Counted from the stretch's first letter, positions 36,770 through 48,610 are shown. The stretch is DNA of 64,000 bases from Molanna angustata (GCA_963576475.1 OY754964.1:7971486-8035485), one strand, 5' to 3'. The notes: generated from the letters alone by a model not told the origin. A program made the numbers and translations.

Positions 36770-36925
36770 TTGTTGAACAAGTACATATTATACATCTACC
36801 TACGTTCTCTAAAATAAGCATGAATGCTTGTGCTATAGGTGAACGAAATCGGTCGAGGCAGGATTCGAACTCGCGACCACTGGATTACTATCCCAGCGCG
36901 CTAGCCGCTCTGCCATCGACCCATC
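36770..36925 (-). mobile_element. tRNA-like retroposon Z3
   Basis: Same head as Z2 (GGTCGATGGCAGAGCGGCTA on the minus strand, anticodon loop ATAGTAA) and the same body (TTGTTGAACAAGTACATATT, similar to Z2 near 24403). Confidence 0.75.
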
Positions 36926-37317
36926 TAAATTCAAAATTTGATATTACGTGTTTGCCATTGGTATTTGCAAATTTTATCTTTCCCGCACTCCTCCATTATA
37001 AGCTTTTCACTATGAAAAAACTCAGTGTGTGCAATTTGTTTAAAAAGGAGTCCGAAGTATTATTTTTTTTCTTCTCTGGTTTCAATCCTGGGATAGGTTT
37101 GCAGCAATTTTATATTATAGATACTTTAATTGAGCAAAATTTAGATTGCTTAATCCATGAATCGAAAAATAGTAGAAAAAAATATTTTCTTTTTAAGCTA
37201 AGGTTACATAATATTTTATTAAGTACCTACTCAATATCTAGACCATCAGAGAATCAAGAATTTCACGATAAATAAATTTCAACTAAAACGCTGATTCAGA
37301 AGACTTACCATAAAATA

Positions 37318-37880
37318 TCATACCATCACGCCCTTCCCCTATTTGGGGTAGGCAGAGAGAACCGAATGCCAGACTCCTCTCTCTTGACATACATTTCTCG
37401 CTTCGTTCACGTCCATGCATCTTCTCATACACGCTCTTCTGTTATTCTTACTTCTAACGCCTCCATCTTTCAAAATTCCATTTATGTGATCATGGGGGTA
37501 TAATAGGATATGTGATCGTGCCAAATTTTTCTTGGTCGACCTCTATTTTTCGTTCCTCTTTTATCAGCCTTTTTTTTGTCAAACGGTCATCACTCATTCT
37601 TTCTATGTGGCCAAACCACCTTAAGGCATCTATTTTCATCTTACTTACGATATCTCTTTCAATCATACATTCTCGTCTAATATCCTCATTTCTTATTCTA
37701 ACATATACCGTTTTACCACACATTCGTCTTAGTGACCTCATTTCAACCGCGTTAATTCTACTTTCATGTCCATGCCATGTCCATGTCTCACTAGCATACA
37801 TTAGAGTTGGTACGACGATACCATCGTGTACTGCGAGCTTTGCTTCCCTCGAAATATGACTTGCCATAGTAGGTATGAAT
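37318..37880 (-). pseudogene. RT C-terminal fragment, TGTA-tailed family, interrupted
   Basis: Minus-strand frame with REAKLAVHDGIVVPTLMYAS, MRSLRRMCGK, RNEDIRRECMIERD and LRWFGHIERMSDDRLTKK, then a frame break near 37500, then NGILKDGGVRSKNNRRAC and SVLSAYP. At the break the plus strand shows TGTGATC twice, 23 bp apart, so a short duplication or insertion disrupted the frame. Confidence 0.83.
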
Positions 37881-37899
37881 GTATATAAACCGTGCAAAA

Positions 37900-38895
37900 C
37901 TTAAAAAAAATATCATACATTTAAAATTTGTCATTTCTCCTTTCCTGAAAATCGAACTTAAGTTTAGAGGGCCTATAAACTCAATCAATACATTTTGAAA
38001 ATATTTTTCAAATGATATCTTATTTTGATTAAAATAGGTATATAATAGGTATATAGATACCTACACAAGTTTTTAAACTTTATTGGGACAGTACTTATTT
38101 GAGAAATACTGTAATAATTTTGATTTTTGTATTATTTATCTATGTTTATATTATGTATAACTAATAAAAAAAAATATTAAATGCATTGACTGTATGGATT
38201 TCACCCGCAGAAAGTTGATTTAAGTACTATAATATTTTTTTTAATTCTACCTTTTTGGTGGATAGTTGCTTTGTTCTTTTACGAAAATGTCCAAAAAGAA
38301 CCAAATTTTTGATTTCAAGTCTGGTTTGTTCTGAAAATGCAAAAAAATCAAAATTACCAGGTATAAACTCTTTTCGATACTCCATTTTCAACCCTTACTT
38401 ACACGGAACTTCATAATGCATTTGGCGGTTTTCATATACATATGTTTTTATTCAGTTAGATTTATTGTTATATGACTTCTCAAAAGTCAAAGGATCTATC
38501 CATGATATGAATGTTTATCGACCGATCAATGCAGGGACGCGATTAAAGCAAAAAAAAAATGTGGTAGGATTTGTGTTCAAAAATGTGTAAAGGTGTGATG
38601 GTATGATATGTGTTAACGGAGTGTATAAATATAAATATGTTATATTTGTATTGTATTGTATATATTTTATTTAGATGTAAAAAAAAATACAATTTCTTAC
38701 ATCTACATAGTATAAACGAAAATAAAAACAAACAATAAAAATAAACAAATCAACATCGGATGACTAAATGAACACACAAAAAAGACACGTATCTATCAAT
38801 AACAATAAAACACAAAGTAAAAAAAAGGAAAACACACTACCACAATAGAAGACATCAAAGAACATGAAAAAAAAAATAATAATAATATAAAACAA
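37900..38895. other. AT-rich intron DNA before the 33-bp array
   Basis: A-rich toward the array (about 38700-38895). No coding signal. Confidence 0.45.
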
Positions 38896-38900
38896 GCAAA

Positions 38901-39395
38901 ACAGATATTATAGTCTTAGAACATAATATATAAACAGATATTATAGTCTTAGAACATAATATATAAACAGATATTATAGTCTTAGAACATAATATATAAA
39001 CAGATATTATAGTCTTAGAACATAATATATAAACAGATATTATAGTCTTAGAACATAATATATAAACAGATATTATAGTCTTAGAACATAATATATAAAC
39101 AGATATTATAGTCTTAGAACATAATATATAAACAGATATTATAGTCTTAGAACATAATATATAAACAGATATTATAGTCTTAGAACATAATATATAAACA
39201 GATATTATAGTCTTAGAACATAATATATAAACAGATATTATAGTCTAAGAACATAATATATAAACAGATATTATAGTCTTAGAACATAATATATAAACAG
39301 ATATTATAGTCTTAGAACATAATATATAAACAGATATTATAGTCTTAGAACATAATATATAAACAGATATTATAGTCTTAGAACATAATATATAA
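38901..39395. repeat. 33-bp minisatellite, 15 near-identical copies
   Basis: The unit starts ACAGATATTATAGTCTTAG and continues AACATAATATATAA. Fifteen units of exactly 33 bp, with one visible variant (AGTCTAAGAAC near 39243). It abuts the end of the RT fragment at 39378-39900, so it may have grown from that element's 3' end. Confidence 0.95.
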
Positions 39396-39900
39396 ACAAT
39401 AGAAACACACGATTTTGAAAAAAAACTTTTGTTTTATGTATTCAGCACCTAAGCGACGAAAAGCGGCAAGACTAGACGCCTCCTTTATACATTCAGGCAA
39501 ATCATTATAAAGTTGTAAGCCTTTGTAATACACACTATTTTGTGTACCTGCCAGGTTTGTCTGCGGCAGTCTAAAGTCCCGCCTACTTCTCGTCGGGTAT
39601 GCGTGAACTTGAAAATTGTACATAGTATTTTTTTTGTAAATAAGGTGGTAAAAGTCTATTTTTTAATTTGTAAATAAAAATTAGCACATTCAGAATTATT
39701 TGTTGTTTCACTGTCAACTGCTGTTTCAACTGCTCAAGCATATATTCAATACGGGTAAATCTATTGCATTTTAATATTGTCCTCATAGCTCTGTTTTGTA
39801 TTATCTGTAGTTTTTTATTTTCACCTACATTGCTCATAAATAATACAATTGAGCAGTAGTTAATGTGCGGAACAACAATGCTATTCGTAGTGACATTCCT
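39378..39900 (-). pseudogene. CR1/Jockey-type RT C-terminal fragment beside a minisatellite
   Basis: Two overlapping minus-strand frames. The upstream one has LQIIQNRAMRTILKCNRFTR. The downstream one has YPTRSRRDFRLPQTNLAGTQ, NSVYYKGLQLYNDLPECIKE and LAAFRRLGAEYIK. These blocks occur in this order at the C-terminus of CR1/Jockey-group non-LTR proteins. A frameshift near 39600 separates them. The end of the frame runs directly into the 33-bp minisatellite at 38901-39395, which occupies the place of the 3' UTR. Confidence 0.75.
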
Positions 39901-40647
39901 TATTATAATGTACTTAGCTGTTGAATATTATTGTCTATATTAAAATTAATATAGCGGTGAAACTAAGGAAATATACCATGGGTAGATAATTTATAATTGT
40001 TAGAAACAAGATATCAAACTACCAATAAGTTTGCCAAGGTATTGTTGAGAAAGTAGCATTAAAACCATATACCTACGTTTCTATCATATTAGTAATCAAA
40101 TATTCAATCTGGTAAGTTTAGTAATTTTTTCCTAGAAGACCCGCACTGATGTGCACATGAACTCACTCTTGCATGCCTGTAATCGATATGTTATTAGGGA
40201 TTGCAATTGTTGGATGCTGCATCCAGCAATTCAGCACATTGTTCGGCATTGTTCAGCAAGTAATTAATTTTCCAAATAATGACGCAAATATCTACGTGTT
40301 GTTAATAAAACTTATATGCATAGCAAAATGGATTGGCTTTTTTCTAAATTTTTTCTGCTGGAAAATCGCTGCTGGATTGTAATCCCTATCATATCAGTTT
40401 GAACATGACATGTGTCCGCAATAAAATTTAAAAACAAAATATCTAGCTACCTCCTAACTTTTCAATATATTATGTTGAAAATAATTGAAATGGTTCTTTA
40501 TTTAATAAAAACTATCAGATATATTTTTGGAACTTACATAGAACTTAAATTGATAGTTGGCATAAATAAATAAAAATTCATTCTTTTCATACAGTGTCAA
40601 TTTTGTAATATGTGGTGAACATGCATGCATATAATACTAAAATATAC

Positions 40648-40705
40648 TTCCTTGCACCCTGTGCAAGTGGTTTGGTTTATTGCCGTTTGGCAATTTTATT
40701 TATTT
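40648..40705 (-). mobile_element. SINE Y1 fragment with ATTT repeat
   Basis: CTTGCACCCTGTGCAAGTGG, then TTTATTGCCGTTTGGCAATT, then (ATTT)n at about 40695-40712. The tRNA-like part is absent. Confidence 0.6.
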
Positions 40706-40905
40706 ATTTATTTAAAAATTCAACACAGACAGCGTTTGCTGGTATGAGTGCTGACATACATTTTGGTTTATATTGACATTTTGTTAGATTAATACATGTT
40801 ATACAATGTGGTGAACAATAGCATTACAATGAAATTTACAAAAAAAAAAAATGAAAATTCAACCATAGTGGAGCCCAAAACAGTTATCTGGGAGTACAGG
40901 AAAAT

Positions 40906-41169
40906 CTATTTGAAAGGACTATCATGCAGTATGTGTTGTTTTAACTTTTTTTTGAAAAAATGGAGTTTTTGGCAGTGCTTAATGTCATCTGGTAGTTGAT
41001 TGTACAAATCAATGCTTGTGGATAATAGTCCTTTGTTTAGTCTGTCTGTTCTATTGCTAATGTTTCTTAGGTTGTTTCTTTGTCTAGTGTGGTAGTCATG
41101 TATGTCACTAACAGTTTCCAGGAGTGTGTTGTGTTTAAGTAAGTCATGTTTGATTTTATAAATGTACAT
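40906..41169 (-). pseudogene. Non-LTR RT C-terminal fragment
   Basis: Minus-strand frame with HDYHTRQRNNLRN, a KGLLSTSIDLYNQLPDDIK block and a Lys-rich end. It resembles, without being identical to, the fragment at 39378-39900, so it is a second family of the same broad group. Short and isolated. Confidence 0.65.
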
Positions 41170-41189
41170 TATTTTTTCATAGTTTATAA

Positions 41190-41395
41190 TCTGTTGTATT
41201 GTGTTGTATTTTCATAGTTTATAATTTGTTATTGTTGTAATTTCTTCCGACCAACCAGTGTTTCCACCCCAGAGAAGCAATATTTGCATGTGTTCAAATG
41301 AATTTCTCCTCTGCTGGGTATCGAACCCAGGACGCCCACTCAGAAGCCAGACGGCTGTGCCATGGCGGTCGATATGACGCAGACCTTGATATTTA
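41190..41395 (-). mobile_element. tRNA-derived SINE Y2
   Basis: AATTTCTTCCGACCAACCAG, GTGTTTCCACCCCAGAGAAG and the T-arm-like TGGGTATCGAACCCAGGACG, then CAGACGGCTGTGCCATGGCG. Confidence 0.75.
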
Positions 41396-42131
41396 CGCAC
41401 TTATTTGCTACTGCGACGTTCATTAATGACGCAACGAAAATAATGTCCTTGTTTGTCGGCAAAAATATTATTGTCGTTGTCGAATCCAGGTGAACCTATT
41501 TATATAAATGTCTTTTTGTATGTCTTCATTAAGGTCTTCATTAAGGTGACATATAAACTTAAAACACCCCAATTTCAAATCAAATTCCTCAAATATGTTA
41601 ACAAGTGTTTTTAACATTTCTCTAGTAAATGTTCCTCACACAATTTTAAAATTCAGCCTAAATTCCCCTGAAAAAAATATTTAAATATATCATTTTTTAC
41701 AGCATTAAATAAAAACTCCATAACTATGTGTCGTAGAGAAATAAATATTTTATATGCATAAAGAGTGCATAAAATTAAAGTGAATCACCGATAAAGTTTT
41801 TTAAGTCAGGTATGTTCTTAAAATGCAAAAAAAAACAAAATTAGCGTTTCCGATTCACCTATAAACCTTTTTTAATGCACGCGATAATTACACTTACTAA
41901 CACGTAACTTCATAGCGCATTAGGCGGTTTTAATATATCATGTTTTCAGTCACTAGATTTTAGCGTTATATTATGTCCTCTGGATTGCATTCCGGCACCA
42001 ATATCAATCCGGTCGAATTCTGACCGGATTGTTCGTATGAAAATATTTTTCCTTTTCATTCTTAGATCAACAATATAAAATATAGAGTGCAAAGCTTATA
42101 AAAAATGCTTATTTTTTCTGAAATAAACTTA

Positions 42132-42451
42132 GTTTCTTCTTCTTCGATGTCGCTACAGCCCAAGTCGATCCTTGGCCTCCTTCAACTTCTGCCTCCAACC
42201 CCGTCTGTCCTCAGCTGCCGTCCTCCAGTTTGTAATGCTTAGGAGCTGTACCGCATCCCTCCTCACCTCGTCCTGCCATCGCAACCTGGGTCTTCCTATC
42301 TTCCTTTTTCCTCCTGGATGACCAGTCATAATTCTCTTAGGAATTCGCATATTTGGCATTCTCTGAACATGTCCAGCCCATCTCAATCTCGATAGTCTTA
42401 TATATGTTGAGATACTGGGTGTTTCATATATTCTGGACAGTTCATCTTAGT
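42132..42451 (-). pseudogene. RTE-like reverse transcriptase C-terminal fragment
   Basis: On the minus strand the frame reads a C-terminal RT region with RWAGHVQRMPN, IPKRIMTGHPGG and GRPRLRWQDEV, clearly homologous to the end of the frame at 9272-10534, and terminates in GAA repeats (plus strand TTCTTCTTCTTCGA at 42134). It lacks the catalytic RT core. Opposite orientation to the host ABCG gene. Confidence 0.85.
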
Positions 42452-42810
42452 TTACATACTCTTTTATAACAATATTTTTTTGTCTAGTCTTACTTCTTTA
42501 ATTGAACTTCATTAAAACTAAGTAAATCAAGATTATCAACTAAGATTACAATAAATAGACAATTTATGAACGTCAGAGTCTTTTTTTATAATTATTATAA
42601 CAGTCTCTATAAATCTGTTGATCAATGGCACAATTATCACAATAACGATTTAAAACTTTCTTTTTGATTAGTATAAAATAAAAACCTACTAATAATTAAA
42701 GCTTTTGTGTTGACATACAATTAAAAAAATGAAAATAACACTAGAATATTTTTCTAGAGATTCGATTATCTCGACAGAACGTTTTGATATTTTTAAAAGG
42801 TATCAAAAAC

Positions 42811-42991
42811 TACTTATTTTTACAGTTACAAGTCACTTATTTGCGATTTGAAAGATTTTAGAGTTACAAATTAGTTTTAATTTTTCTATTTTTACAGTTC
42901 CAAGTTACTTATTTGCGACATGAAAGATTTTAGAGTTACAAATTAGTTTTAGTTTTACTATTTTTACAGTTACAAGTTACTTATTTGCAAG
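42811..42991. repeat. 72-bp tandem repeat, 2.5 copies
   Basis: TACAGTT at 42821, 42893 and 42965 marks the period. Each unit holds a T-rich stretch ending in TTTTTACAG, then CAAGTTACTTATTTGC, and AAAGATTTTAGAGTTACAAA. Confidence 0.9.
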
Positions 42992-43324
42992 GGGCCCGGT
43001 TTCACTTACTTTTTATTTTTAAAAATAATGAATAACATTTATGTCCTTGTAACAATCCAGCTTGGTAGTCGCCTTGCCACTAACCCATGATATATATTTT
43101 CCGTATTGAGAACGGGTGCATTTCGTTAAGTACATTGTAATAAAGTTCAGACAAACTGTCATTAACATAAACAGCTGTCGTTAAATTAATTGAACATTCC
43201 TAATGGAAAAATCGTGTCTGGCAGTGTATGTCTGTAAAAGAAGTTATATGGAAAGTAGTAGTCTAGAAATGTGGAATTGGTTAACACTACTCTCCGCTTT
43301 ATGTTTAACAAAAACTACTATAAT

Positions 43325-44200
43325 TTATACATTTATTTATAAAATTCTTGTACAAGCAAGTGTACATATGCGGGCTTTTTGTCGTAAGACAATCTCTTAC
43401 GATCAAGGATGAATGATGGCCTCTAGTCCAATAGTATATGGTCTCAAAAAATATATTGACTAGTCACAATGAGAAAACAAATGATGGAGTAAAAGACATA
43501 GAAAGGAATATTGTTAAAAAATAAACAAACTTATCACATTGTGAAATGAAATGAATGGAATAAAAGACAAAAGGAACACTATTCAAAAATTTATAAACAG
43601 ACTAATCACATTGATAAAAGAGATGGAATAAAAACAAAATGAATATCGTTCAAAAATTTATAAGGAGACTAATCACATTGAGAAAAGAGATGGAATAAAA
43701 GACAAAAGGAATATCGTTCAAAAATTATTTATAAGTAGACTAAAAAAGAGATGGAATAAAAGACAAAAGGAATATCGTTCAAAAATATATAAGAAGACTT
43801 ATCACATTGAGAAAAGAGATGGAATAAAAGACAAAAGGAATATCGTTCAAAAATTTATAAGGAGACTAATCACATTGAGAAAAGAGATGGAATAAAAGAC
43901 AAAAGGAATATCGTTCAAAAATTTATAAGGAGACTAATCACATTGAGAAAAGAGATGGAATAAAAGACAAAAGGAATATCGTTCAAAAATTTATAAGGAG
44001 ACTAATCACATTGAAAAAAGAGATGGAATAAAAGACAAAAGGAATATCGTTCAAAAATTTATAAGGAGACTAATCACATTGAGAAAAGAGATGGAATAAA
44101 AGACAAAAGGAATATCGTTCAAAAATTTATAAGTAGATATTGAGAAAGAAGATGATGGAATAAAAGGCAGAGGAATATAGTTAAAAATAATTGGATGAAT
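43325..44200 (-). repeat. Interspersed repeat X5, hosting the 68-bp array
   Basis: Recognised by ACATTTATTTATAAAATTCT, the diverged core GTACATATGCGGGCTTTTTG and TAAGACAATCTCTTACGATC. The purine-rich body has expanded into the 68-bp minisatellite. Confidence 0.7.
43455..44160. repeat. 68-bp minisatellite, about ten copies
   Basis: The unit includes GGAATAAAAGACAAAAGGAA and ATCGTTCAAAAATTTATAAG. The central units are spaced exactly 68 bp; the left units are more diverged and one (near 43740) is shortened. It lies inside interspersed repeat X5. Confidence 0.93.
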
Positions 44201-44444
44201 ATAATTTATTTAATATTTTCTAAATACAGAGATGATATTATAACATCATTTAAGTTATTCATTATTTTAAAAATACGAACTCTAACCTCCTTAGTGTTCA
44301 GAGACTAAAAATGTTCCTGTAAAGTCTTGCGAAATATATCATCTGAAAAACAGAAGTTACGAAAAAAATAAATTTCACAAGATCAACACTTCACTTGGTT
44401 TACAGTAAGCGTCCAACTATGTATTTAAGGGGACACCAATAAGA

Positions 44445-44712
44445 TAGACCGACCACAGATTATATAATAGTAGGACCGACCAGACCAGACTAATAGAGGC
44501 TGTACAACTGGCTGCAGATAGAAGGGATTGGAGAAAGATAGTGCATGATGTGCTGCAAGGTGATCGCGACCAACAAAAGTGAGTTTTGGAATTGTGATAT
44601 CCTACCCGTCACAAAAAATATACTTGACCCCTTTCAACAATCTGTAAAAAGAGAGTCCCATTTTTAGGTCATGATCCCCAGCTCTGATAATATCAACTAT
44701 GAAGAAGAAGAG
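44445..44712 (+). pseudogene. Non-LTR 3' end with GAA tail
   Basis: A plus-strand stretch reads residues like RDWRKIVHDVLQ near a stop, in the style of the C-terminus of RTE-like elements, then about 110 bp of untranslated sequence and a GAAGAAGAAG tail at about 44702-44711. Too short to class firmly. It follows the minisatellite-bearing repeat at 43325-44200. Confidence 0.55.
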
Positions 44713-44714
44713 TT

Positions 44715-45689
44715 TAGTAACATGAATGTTGGGGATATGTACCGTCCTAATGGATATTATTTCTAGTAATTTTATAGTTCTACTCCGCCCACCAGCACTT
44801 AGGTGGAATACCTACTTGTCACGTTGGTCATTTCAAATAATGATGACTAGTAGAAAAGTTCAGTGGCGCACAGTCACGCACGATTCTCAACTTGATTCTT
44901 TTTCTTCCTTAGCATCCTTCCCTTCACTGACTCTTCCGTCTGCTTCCAGTAATTTATATCTTTTCTTTACCGCATCCAGGCTGTTCCAGCCATCTGAAAA
45001 ATGTCGTGAGATCATCTTTCAAGGAGTCTACCAACGCTCATCTTGTCTGTCCACGCTCCCTTCATTGGAGTGTTCTAAGTTAATATCAGGTGTCACTTTA
45101 GTTTAGCCTCATGATATCAACAACTTTAGTTCGGCGTCTAACCTCTTTGATTCTTAATTTATTTCAGAATCTTACGCCAAGTATTTGCCTTTTCATAGAT
45201 TTCAATTTGAGGACACTTTTTATAGGTATCAATGTGGTTTATTTTAGGCCATACATCAGCACTTGAAGAATATCTATCGCTCTGGCATATTATTTAAAAC
45301 AACCAAAGTTTCATCCATGTGCATAAATAACAGATGCAATGCCGTGAAAATAAAAAAAAAATAATTGATAGATAGAGTTATTCAACGAGATCCTCAATAA
45401 TAAAGTTTGCTGTGATTGTATCTTACACTTTGAGTAAATGATAGATACATTACGATAGCCAGGCAACAATTGATTACCTAATTTTCTATAAAAGTATAAA
45501 TCATATGAAAATAATTTTAAACTTCGACAATTTTTTAAATTTTGAATACACTATATATTTTTTATTAAACAATTGAATATAAATTTACAACGTTACTCCA
45601 CTGAAGTATGCATAGCTAGTAATATCATTTGATCATGGTATGCATATGTAACTGCATTTGTGCCCTTGCATATGCAAACGACCCGTATT
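44715..45689. other. Intron DNA, unrecognised GC-richer part at 44860-45110
   Basis: The minus strand of 44860-45060 reads a short frame with Trp, Lys and Glu-rich words that might be the end of another retroelement protein, but no named block is present. The plus-strand 126-codon frame here is Ser/Leu-rich and looks like the shadow. Confidence 0.3.
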
Positions 45690-46240
45690 ATTAGTGAAAA
45701 GGTCATGAATATGCAGCTGTTTCTGCATCGCACACTCATACAAGCAGGAAGTGCCTTGTTACACCGCGACCGTGACATCTCCTTCTGGAAACTTCTTCTG
45801 GTCAGGGTTAAGGTAGGCAGTCTCCTATTTATGAACATCTGCATAAACGCATTCGAGATTTAACGGCTTCAACTAGAAAGGTCACAATTATGCAGTTGTG
45901 CTTGTATCACGCACTCATAGCGGTATGAAGTGTTTTGTTACACAGTGACCGTGACATCTCCTTCTGGATACTACTTCTAGTCATGGTTGAGGAAGGCTGT
46001 TTTCTATTCACGAACATCTGCATACAACACGTCCGAGATTCAACGGCTTTTCCTGGAAAGGTTATTATTATGCAGCTGGATCTGTATCACGCGTACCTAG
46101 CTGTATGAAATGCTTTGTTACACCTCGGCCGCGACATCTTTCGGTCAGGATTGTGATAGACTGTCTCCTCTTCATGAACATCTGCATATTATAACACATC
46201 CGAGATTTGACGTCTTTTCCTAGAAGCATCCACTGGTATC
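45690..46240. repeat. About 179-bp tandem repeat, three diverged copies
   Basis: Units begin near 45699, 45877 and 46056. Shared blocks are ATTATGCAGCTG, a GTTACACCGCGACCGTGACA-like segment, GACATCTCCTTCTGG, TGAACATCTGCATA and GAGATTTAACGGC. Divergence is much higher than in the 33- and 68-bp arrays, so this is old. Open frames across it are not shared between units. Confidence 0.85.
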
Positions 46241-46835
46241 TGAAGCTGTTAAGGCAACTTTTACTTTCCTTACAGATGGTCAGCTATGACTATTAAAGGT
46301 GCATGGATGCGTTTTACAGCGGACCCTTTTTTATTACTTAATAAACAACAAAATGTAATATTTTTAATTTATGCAGCAGTTCTGTCTGACGGTTATGTTG
46401 CCTTCTGTTTTCCTCTGGTTTTAACTCTTTGAAGCTAAGGAGAAACACAATCCTTAAATCGTACTGTAGGTAATTAGTTTAGGTACTAGTGTCGATTTTT
46501 ACTCTCCTGCACTTCTTAAGAACAGTTGGAAAGTTTTGATTACACAATTTGTCAGCGTCGTTTGAATAGTGTATCCTTGAAACAAGAACATAATAAACAT
46601 CTTTGGAAATCATTTAGATTAAAATTGATAGATTATATTAATTTATACAAAAATTAATGATAATTTTATACTTAACACTAATCTTAAAATTTTTATGATT
46701 GAATGTAGGTTCAGATTAGATTTCGATCGAGCACCGATTTAGACATGATAAGAGCGTGTCATGAATAGCCCTTATTTCTGAATTAGGTATAATCTATGTA
46801 AGTATGAGAGCATTATTAATTAATTAAATTAACAA

Positions 46836-46985
46836 TTTCTTGCATCCTATGCAAGTTGCAAAGTTGCTGTTGAATGGTATCATCTCTCACTAATTTTGTG
46901 AGTAATATTTTCTAATAAATATTATATATCTAAGTTTCGAATCCAGGAAGGTGACACAGATATCAAACGACTTGCCACTGTGTCA
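46836..46985 (-). mobile_element. tRNA-derived SINE Y5, degenerate
   Basis: CTTGCATCCTATGCAAGTTG at the left, TTTCGAATCCAGGAAGGTGA and CGACTTGCCACTGTGTCAC at the right follow the plan of Y4, strongly diverged. Confidence 0.55.
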
Positions 46986-47074
46986 CATTATATTGCAAAT
47001 GGAAAACAAACAATTTTAAAAAATCGAATGGCGTTGTAACGCCATTATTTACAACAACTTGGTTCTCTATAAAT

Positions 47075-48063
47075 AATGGCGTTAGACAGGGGTGCGTGTT
47101 GTCCCCTTGGCTCTTTAATCTCTACATTGATTTCTGCATAAGAGCCCTTAAGTATGAAAGTAAGGGTCTGAAACTGAGTACTGTAACAGTACGTGATCTG
47201 ATGTATGCAGACGACAAAGTATTGTTAGCAGAAAGTATGGAAGAGTTACAGTATCTTGTAAGTATGCTATATGAAGGATGCATAGAAAACGGACTTAAAA
47301 TGAATGCCAGCAAATCAAAGGTAATGGTCTTTGAAAAGAGTGAAAGCAGAACAGTGTGTCAAATAAAAGTAGAGAATGAATGGCTTGAACAAGTCGACGA
47401 GTATGTCTATCTGGGTAGTATGTTCCAACGGAATGGACGGCCTGATAAGGATATTGAAAGAAGAGTTATGGCAGGAAACAGAGTGAATGGAGCACTTAGA
47501 CCAGTTATGAATGATCGCAACATATCAAGAGACGCTAAAGTTGCCATTCATAACGCAATCGTAGTGCCAACCCTGACGTATGCAAGTGAGACCTGGACAT
47601 GGCAGAAGTCGCACGAAAGCAGAATAAATGCAGTTGAAATGAGATCGCTTATAAGAATTTGTAACAGAACGATGTATGATAGAGTTCGGAATGAAGATGA
47701 AGATACAAGGAAAGAATGTAAGATAAAGAAAGATGTAATTAACAGAATGAAAGTTAACACATTGAGATGGTTTGGCCACTTGGGGAGAATGAACGAAGAA
47801 CGCCTGACGAAGAAAATATACAAAGCTGACAGGAACGGAATAAGAGGTTGCGGGCGCCCAAGAAAAGGATGGCACGACCATGTAAACGATATTTTGAAAG
47901 ATGGAAATGTAAGAAGCATGAACAACAGACGAACATGTATAAGACGATGTATGAATGTTGATGAGGCGATGAATGTGTGTCAAGATAGAAAAATGTGGCG
48001 TTCGGTTCTCTCTGCCTACCCCGTGAGGGACATGGCGTGATGGTATGTATGTATGTATGTATG
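47075..48063 (+). pseudogene. Non-LTR RT fragment (TGTA-tailed family), open frame
   Basis: An open frame of about 320 residues beginning in mid-RT at NGVRQGCVLSPWLFNLY, then the YADD box (LMYADDKVLL), a thumb-like region, TYASETWTW, the block MRSLIRICN, RWFGHLGRMNEERLTKKIY and GRPRKGWHDHVNDIL, ending SVLSAYPVRDMA and stop. It is followed by TGATGG and four TATG units at about 48042-48063. The 5' part of the element is gone. This is a different family from the GAA-tailed fragments. Relatives: 22408-22772 (+), 37318-37880 (-), 16094-16435 (-). Confidence 0.88.
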
Positions 48064-48419
48064 AAAACAAACAATTAATAATAGGATGCAATAATCCGGC
48101 CCTGACTATTCTATAATATAATATATGTTGAATTGAAGACAATTTGCACGAAATGAATATAAAAAAATAAAAAAAAAACACTTTCAATGCAAGACGTTAC
48201 GGTTATAAGGTTATCAAATCAATCGAGCATCATTGGCCGACATTGTCATAGAGTATCGAACTCTTAATTGGTTCGTTGAACTTGGTAGAGGAGAAAAACA
48301 CTATACTTATGAAACTCGCGATGTCTCGATGGCCACGCATCACACACATCCTATAAAATCAACTTACATAATTTCCTATGTCTGTTTGTTTGTTTGTTTG
48401 TTTGTTTGTCAAGTGCACT

Positions 48420-48610
48420 TCGTGATTGTGTAAGCCACTTGGCACAGTTGGCTTATGTGCGGGCAACCCGGGGTCGATTCCCAGCATAGGAGAATTTTAT
48501 TTAAATTAATACTACACGCAAATATTACTTTTCTAGGCTGTAAACACTGGTTATTTGGAAAAAAATGCTATATGGCAATAAAATCACCACTTGCACAGGT
48601 TGCTAGCAAG
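48420..48610 (+). mobile_element. tRNA-derived SINE Y3
   Basis: Plus orientation: GTAAGCCACTTGGCACAGTT, GGGTCGATTCCCAGCATAGG (T-arm-like) and later GTAAACACTGGTTATTTGG, ending near a TATTATTATT run at about 48616. Confidence 0.75.

Noticed and set aside
38901..39395. Regular 33-bp repeats as a CRISPR array
   Set aside because: Units are contiguous with no unique spacers, and the context is eukaryotic.
43455..44160. 68-bp repeats as a CRISPR array
   Set aside because: The whole 68-bp unit is repeated, so there are no distinct spacers.
44726..45106. 126-codon plus-strand Ser/Leu-rich frame
   Set aside because: Looks like the reverse-strand reading of a repeat remnant; no motif.
45593..45863. 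Opposed 67- and 83-codon frames in the 179-bp array
   Set aside because: Present in only one repeat unit; the other units break both frames.
47525..48187. 220-codon minus-strand frame
   Set aside because: Shadow of the plus-strand RT fragment at 47075-48040.
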